Shown: positions 59,726 to 64,000 of the stretch, piece after piece
Layout of the letters: every line of letters begins with the position of its first letter
How positions within the stretch are numbered: the stretch's first letter is position 1
Assembly (NCBI GenBank): GCA_965240325.2
Contig: OZ251229.1
Coordinates: forward strand, 2,046,001 to 2,110,000
DNA: 64,000 nucleotides
Reading direction: 5' to 3'
Source of the DNA: Rebecca billardiae RCC1528
Lineage: Eukaryota > Haptophyta
Program-made: the position numbers and the translations under genes
Notes under the pieces: generated by a model
The model's input: the letters and a program-made list of their open reading frames with translations, nothing else
Database searches by the model: none
What the model was told of the DNA's origin: nothing

Positions 59726-60925
59726 CAGGGTTCGAGACAAAGATTTGGTACAAACCGTTTGGGGTACAAACTTTGTATACAAATACAAAGATTCCCCGTG
59801 GGCTTTGGGGTGCCGATCTTTGGGTCCGGGAGCCACACCCGCAATCCGGTCGCAACCGGACTCCCGGCAGCAGCCCGGTCCGGCTCGGCGCCCAGCGCTG
59901 AGTCAGGCGACGTGACGCGATCAGCGGAGTCAGTTATCGCCATCGTCGACATCCTACTCATCAGCCGGCGCCTCGTCGGAGCTGCTCAACAAGCCGCCGC
60001 GATCGTCTGCTCCTCCGCGATGTCGTCGAGCAGGGAGTGGCGGAGGTTCCAGTCGGTCAGCCGCGTCTTCGCGACCCACGTGCTGTTGAGCTTGGTGAGC
60101 GCCTTGCGAAGCCGCTCGGATGCCATCGCGTTGAACGAGATGCCCTCCGCGTAGCACCACCTTGCCAGCTCCAGGTCGATCTCCTTGACCTCCGCGTCCG
60201 TGAGCTGGCGGTCGAGGAAGTTCGCGAGCGGCATCTGGCGCGCCGTCGAGGACGAGCCATCGAGCCGGATCGGCTCAGCGGAAGAGCTGCCCGCGCCTGA
60301 CAGCCTTGCCTGTTTGGCCTTGTTCGCCTCGGCCTCCGCCTCGTTGCTGATCGCGAGCACCTTCTCCCTCTTCGCGTTGCCCAGGTTGCGGTTCGCCGAC
60401 TTCGAGTTCACCATCTTCGAGGCGCACTCCTGGCGGAGAGGATGGCACGGCGAGCAGTTCGAGGCGACGTGGGCCGACCATTCGGTCACGTTGTGCGTGC
60501 GCGTCGCTCCGCACCACGTGCAGCAAGCCCGCAGGTTCGTCTTGGGGCTCGGCTCCGTCGTGACGCGCGCCGCGTGCAGCAGCTCGACGAGCTTGTCGTG
60601 TGCAGCCCTGGCCGTCGACCAGTCCTCGGACTTGAGCTTGTCGATGCCAACCTGCTCCACGATCGACTTAAGCACGTCCTCCTCCGCGCACCGGGCACCG
60701 GTCTGCTTGTTCACCACCAGGCGCAGATGCGTGTAGATCGACATCGGCCTCCGCTCCACGAAAGCGCTTCGAGCCTACTACGCAGCTACGTACGTTCCAA
60801 GTCCGGGAAGGCCAACGCTGTGTTGGGACTTTGGGTCCGGGCACATCTTTGGACCCAAAGTTTCCTACAAATATTTGTACTACAAACCAAACGCCGGAGC
60901 ATTTGGTACAAATTCTCGAACCCTG
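59726..60925. mobile_element. 1.2-kb hAT element nested in the left arm
   Basis: The element begins CAGGGTTCGAGA and ends TTCTCGAACCCTG, with CGCCAGCC on both sides (59718-59725, 60926-60933). Longer, diverged inverted ends include ATTTGGTACAAA-type words and GGGTCCGGG. The right arm of the host element retains the empty site (GGCTGGCG at 63040-63047, the complement of one CGCCAGCC), which proves the insertion came after the arms existed or was absent from the copied arm. Confidence 0.93.
59986..60744 (-). CDS. hAT transposase-like protein, amino-terminal part only
   Basis: A 252-residue frame from MSIYTHLRL. It holds a BED-like zinc-binding segment (CCTWCGATRTHNVTEWSAHV then SNCSPC), a basic Lys/Asn-rich stretch (SKSANRNLGNAKREKVLAI), a linker, and a segment typical of hAT proteins just before the catalytic core (LTDAEVKEIDLELARWCYAE then GISFNAMASERLRKALTKL). 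It stops after DDIAEEQTIAAAC, so the RNase-H-like catalytic core and the hAT dimerisation domain are absent. The element is therefore non-autonomous; the truncated product could at most bind DNA. Confidence 0.8.
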   Translation of the reverse strand: MSIYTHLRLVVNKQTGARCAEEDVLKSIVEQVGIDKLKSEDWSTARAAHDKLVELLHAARVTTEPSPKTNLRACCTWCGATRTHNVTEWSAHVASNCSPCHPLRQECASKMVNSKSANRNLGNAKREKVLAISNEAEAEANKAKQARLSGAGSSSAEPIRLDGSSSTARQMPLANFLDRQLTDAEVKEIDLELARWCYAEGISFNAMASERLRKALTKLNSTWVAKTRLTDWNLRHSLLDDIAEEQTIAAAC

Positions 60926-63213
60926 CGCCAGCCGCCAAAGACCGTCTCTGCTGGAGACCATTTTCTCGGTGGCGCCACTGGCGCGAGCGCTCCCGGGGCT
61001 GTGCCGCCGCGGGGCTGCTGGCTCCGTTCGCCGCCAAGCGCCATGCCGGCCCCGCCCTGGAACGGCGCTGGCACACGAGACCGCGTACAGTACTGCGCAC
61101 CGTGGATGCACTACGCAGCAGCTACGCTGTGCAGCGACTCGCGCGCTCCAACTTGTGGTGCCACGCGCTTGCGCGCTCGCGCGAACGCGTGTGTTCGAAC
61201 GCACCTGTGCATGCTCGCACGCGAGAGGTCTGACTTGATGCTGACGAGCGTGGTGGCTCATGGCTCGCGAGGGGAGCCACATGCCGCACTCTTTCTCTCC
61301 GCCCCCGAGCCCTCTCTCGCGCGTGGCTGTGACAAGTACACGCGCGCACGTTCTGAGCGCCGCAGCGCAACATGGCGCGCTCACTCACACTTCGCGCGCA
61401 CCATCTCCTGCCGCAGACGACCAGCCCGTGCGCGTCGCGCGCCTTGCCCGAAAGGTGTGCGAGCAGCTGACCCGAGCAGATCGATCGCCGGGCGCGCCGA
61501 GCAGTCTGCGCCCACGCCGCTGACCGGCGTGGGCGATGCAGGTTGGCGGATCACCTTACTGCGCGCTGGCCTCGGCGCAGCAGCCAAGTGTCCTGCGCGG
61601 CAGCCCTGGAGGTGCTTGGGGGCGCGCGCTCGGCCGTGGAGGCGCCCGCGCAGGCAAAGTGTATAGCTGAGCAGCCGCGAGAGAGCGCGCAGCGTCCTTC
61701 CATGTCAGGCGCCTCGCTCATAGGCACGTTCAGCACGTCTCGGGGCAGTGCGCGCCAACGCGACGCTGCAGCGGAGCGCAAGTGCCGCAAGTGCCAGGCG
61801 CGGGCAACGGTCAGCCATCCGCGATGCACTCCGTCGTCGGTACGGGTCGGACGAGCCGGCGATGGAATGTGCGATCTAACCTACGCGCAGTGTATGACCT
61901 CGCACCGTCGAGCAGGGGTTTGATCACGTCCCACCTAGCCTGCGTATTTCTTGCCTGGCACTGTCCACTACTGAGCCACTACTACACGTAACTATGACGA
62001 TCACCGTCACGGCGGGGCCGACAGCGCGAGCGCGACGGTGCGAGATGCCGAAAGCGGTATGCGCCTAGTTAAAGGATCGCATGGTGACAATATCTCACCA
62101 CCACTTGCCTGGCCAACACGTTTCAAGACAGATAACACAGTGTCCCACTGACCGTTGCCCGCGCCTGGCACTTGCGGCACTTGTGCTCCGCGGCAGGCGG
62201 GCGGCAGCGTCGCGTGGGCGCGCACTGCCCCGAGACGTGCTGAACGTGCCTATGAGCGAGGCGCCTGACATGGAAGGACGCTGCGCGCTCTCTCGCGGCT
62301 GCTCAGCTATACACTTTGCCTGCGCGGGCGCCTCCACGGCCGAGCGCGCGCCCCCAAGCACCTCCAGGGCTGCCGCGCAGGACACTTGGCTGCTGCGCCG
62401 AGGCCAGCGCACAGTAAGGTGATCCGCCAACCTGCATCGCCCACGCTGGTCAGCGGCGTGGGCGCAGACTGCTCGGCGCGCCCGGCGATCGATCTGATCG
62501 GGTCAGCTGCTCGCACACCTTTCGGGCAAGGCGCGCGACGCGCACGGGCTGGTCGTCTGCGGCAGGAGATGGTGCGCGCGAAGTGTGAGTGAGCGCGCCA
62601 TGTTGCGCTGCGGCGCTCAGAACGTGCGCGCGCGTACTTGTCACAGCCACGCGCGAGAGAGGGCTCGGGGGCGGGGAGAAAGAGTGTGGCATGTGGCTCC
62701 CCTCGCGAGCCATGAGCCACCACGCTCGTCAGCATCAAGTCAGACCTCTCGCGTGCGAGCATGCACAGGTGCGTTCGAACACACGCGTTCGCGCGAGCGC
62801 GCAAGCGCGTGGCACCACAAGTTGGAGCGCGCGAGTCGCTGCACAGCGTAGCTGCTGCGTAGTGCATCCACGGTGCGCAGTACTGTACGCGGTCTCGTGT
62901 GCCAGCGCCGTTCCAGGGCGGGGCCGGCATGGCGCTTGGCGGCGAACGGAGCCAGCAGCCCCGCGGCGGCACAGCCCCGGGAGCGCTCGCGCCAGTGGCG
63001 CCACCGAGAAAATGGTCTCCAGCAGAGACGGTCTTTGGCGGCTGGCGCCCAGAGTTCGTCTCTGGGCCGGGCTCCCCAGAGACGGTCTCCAGCAGAGACC
63101 GTCTGTAAATACGTAGGGGGGTCTTTGTGCAGTGTTGGTTAAAAGATATCCATCATACAGTTTAGCGCCGCGATCCCCCACGACGCGCGGCCACGAAATC
63201 GCATGCTACCAGT

Positions 63214-63260
63214 ACAGTTTACTAAGAATAAGAGACGCACACAGCTCAGGCAGGCGAGAA
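63214..63260 (-). repeat. inverted LINE-tail fragment upstream of copy D
   Basis: AGTTTACTAAGAATAAGAGA then CGCACACAGCTCAGGCAGGCGAGA is the reverse complement of the LINE tail. It ends only about 17 bp before the ATG of copy D, so it probably forms part of that gene's leader. Confidence 0.85.
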
Positions 63261-63276
63261 GGAGCCCGCGCGAATC

Positions 63277-64000
63277 ATGGCGGCAGCACGCTCTCGACGC
63301 ACGGGAATGCGCTTGACACCATGGCTGACGTGGCGCGGTTGGATGTCCGCAGCGATCCTGTGGCACACGTGCGTGGCATGGCAACTTACAGACGACCGAT
63401 GGCCAGACGACGGTCGTTTCGCCCTGAATGCGTCGCAAGTCGCCGCCGTGATGTGCATCGGCGACTCGTGGATGACCGGGTTCAACGTGGCGGGGTACGG
63501 CTTGGACAGCCTAGCCAAGGTCAAGAAGGCGAACAGCGACTACCGCGGTGGGTCATGGGGCTGCGGCAACGGCATCGTCACGCGGGACCAGACGACCGAG
63601 ACGCTCGGAACGCTCGTAAGACGATTCAACCCCAAGCTCGCGGGCCTGTCCAAAGGCGAGCACCCTTTCAACAATGCCAATCCTTGCGACGCCAGGCACA
63701 GGTGCGCCGAGCGCCGCGCTCGGGTAGGTGCGGCTCGGTCGCCGAGCAAGCGCACGGCTGACGCGCCCACCTGCCACCCCCGCCGAGCGCGGCGTTCTTG
63801 CGCAGGGCTGTGTGCGGGCTGAACGCCGCCGTCGATGGGGCGGCCCTCCTGCCGCGGCCAGACTGGGCCACAGCGGACCGGAATGGCACGCTGCTCGACC
63901 AGGCTCGGGACCTGCGCCGGTGGATCGACGAGGAGAGCCCCCACCTGCTGCACCAGTGGAAGGTACTCACCTTCATGCCGTCGTGGGGCGACCAGGTGCG
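63277..64000 (+). CDS. phospholipase-B-like SGNH protein, copy D (cut by right edge)
   Basis: Exons 63277-63701 and 63806-63995 join in frame (205 codons). The donor of the second intron (GTGCG) is the last thing in the window, so the third exon lies beyond it. It is closest to copy B, sharing the LDSLAKVKKANSDYRGG loop, FNPKLAGLSKGEHPF, DWATADRNGTLLDQARDL and almost the same intron 1. Block I is MCIGDSWMTGFNVAG and the third block again reads FMPSWGDQ. It lies on the opposite strand to copy B. Confidence 0.85.

Larger units (their letters stand above)
59646..63121. mobile_element. 3.5-kb long-inverted-repeat element, 9-bp target duplication
   Basis: TCTTTGTGC stands immediately outside both ends (59637-59645 and 63122-63130). 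The tips are CCCTTACGTATTTACAGACGG and its inverse ending CTGTAAATACGTAGGGGGG. Arms of about 960 bp (59646-59725 plus 60934-about 61815, and about 62155-63121) are near identical apart from a 1.2-kb hAT insertion in the left one. The spacer (61816-62154) carries no gene. Long inverted ends with a 9-bp duplication suggest a Mutator-like, non-autonomous element; the family is inferred. The target was a dispersed repeat whose unoccupied form survives at 56675-56683. Confidence 0.88.

Overview
The window is nuclear DNA from a eukaryote with a very GC-rich genome. Several genes are split by short introns (about 75-270 bp) with GT-AG ends, donors mostly GTGCG-like and acceptors ending CGCAG. Long (TA)n and (TG)n tracts, mosaic repeats and nested transposons fill much of the rest. 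Gene content (an SLC4-type anion transporter, an R2R3 MYB factor, a DUF2358-like protein, a TIR-domain protein, phospholipase-B-like secreted proteins, and a LINE carrying RNase H and an OTU-type protease domain) fits a unicellular alga. A haptophyte is my best guess, but the sequence alone does not prove it.

Layout. 0-3.1 kb: a GAF + C2 domain gene on the minus strand runs off the left edge. 3.2-14.9 kb: a repeat territory organised as a large, interrupted inverted repeat; its arms carry two inward-facing copies of an unknown gene, one broken by a MITE, and inside lie a foldback element (7.1-8.2 kb) and a 713-bp-arm hairpin (9.8-11.2 kb). 15.0-17.4 kb: an element whose inverted ends include mirrored microsatellites. 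17.4-22.7 kb: a 5'-truncated LINE (RT, RNase H, zinc finger, OTU domain). 22.7-25.0 kb: a dead pogo/Tigger-like transposon at a TA site next to the LINE tail. 25.0-28.9 kb: a long-inverted-repeat element with a captured gene fragment. 29.7-32.4 kb: R2R3 MYB gene. 33.7-34.5 kb: another foldback element. 34.7-39.4 kb: a Trp/Arg/Ala repeat protein resembling Sfi1. 39.8-52.5 kb: the most gene-dense part, with a TPR protein, a DUF2358-like protein divergent from a ZZ/SANT (ADA2-like) protein, a 2-oxoglutarate/Fe(II) oxygenase, an SLC4 transporter and a membrane-anchored TIR protein. 52.8-64.0 kb: four copies of a three-exon phospholipase-B-like gene (two minus, two plus, the last cut by the window edge). 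59.6-63.1 kb, between the third and fourth copies: a long-inverted-repeat element with a 9-bp target duplication, itself hit by a hAT element with an 8-bp target duplication.

The genes do not form an operon-like pathway. The clearest biology is in the mobile DNA: insertions can be dated relative to one another because empty sites or intact paralogues lie in the same window. Several elements have exact ends and target duplications: the 428-bp MITE, the 419-bp hAT MITE, the 1,200-bp hAT element, the 3,476-bp foldback, and TA-flanked elements at 7.1 and 22.7 kb. The most unusual protein-level observations are the LINE with an OTU-like domain, the phospholipase-B-like family whose expected Asn and Asp catalytic positions look substituted in every copy, the TM-TIR protein, and the twin C-x2-C-x10-C-x2-H motifs in the ADA2-like protein.
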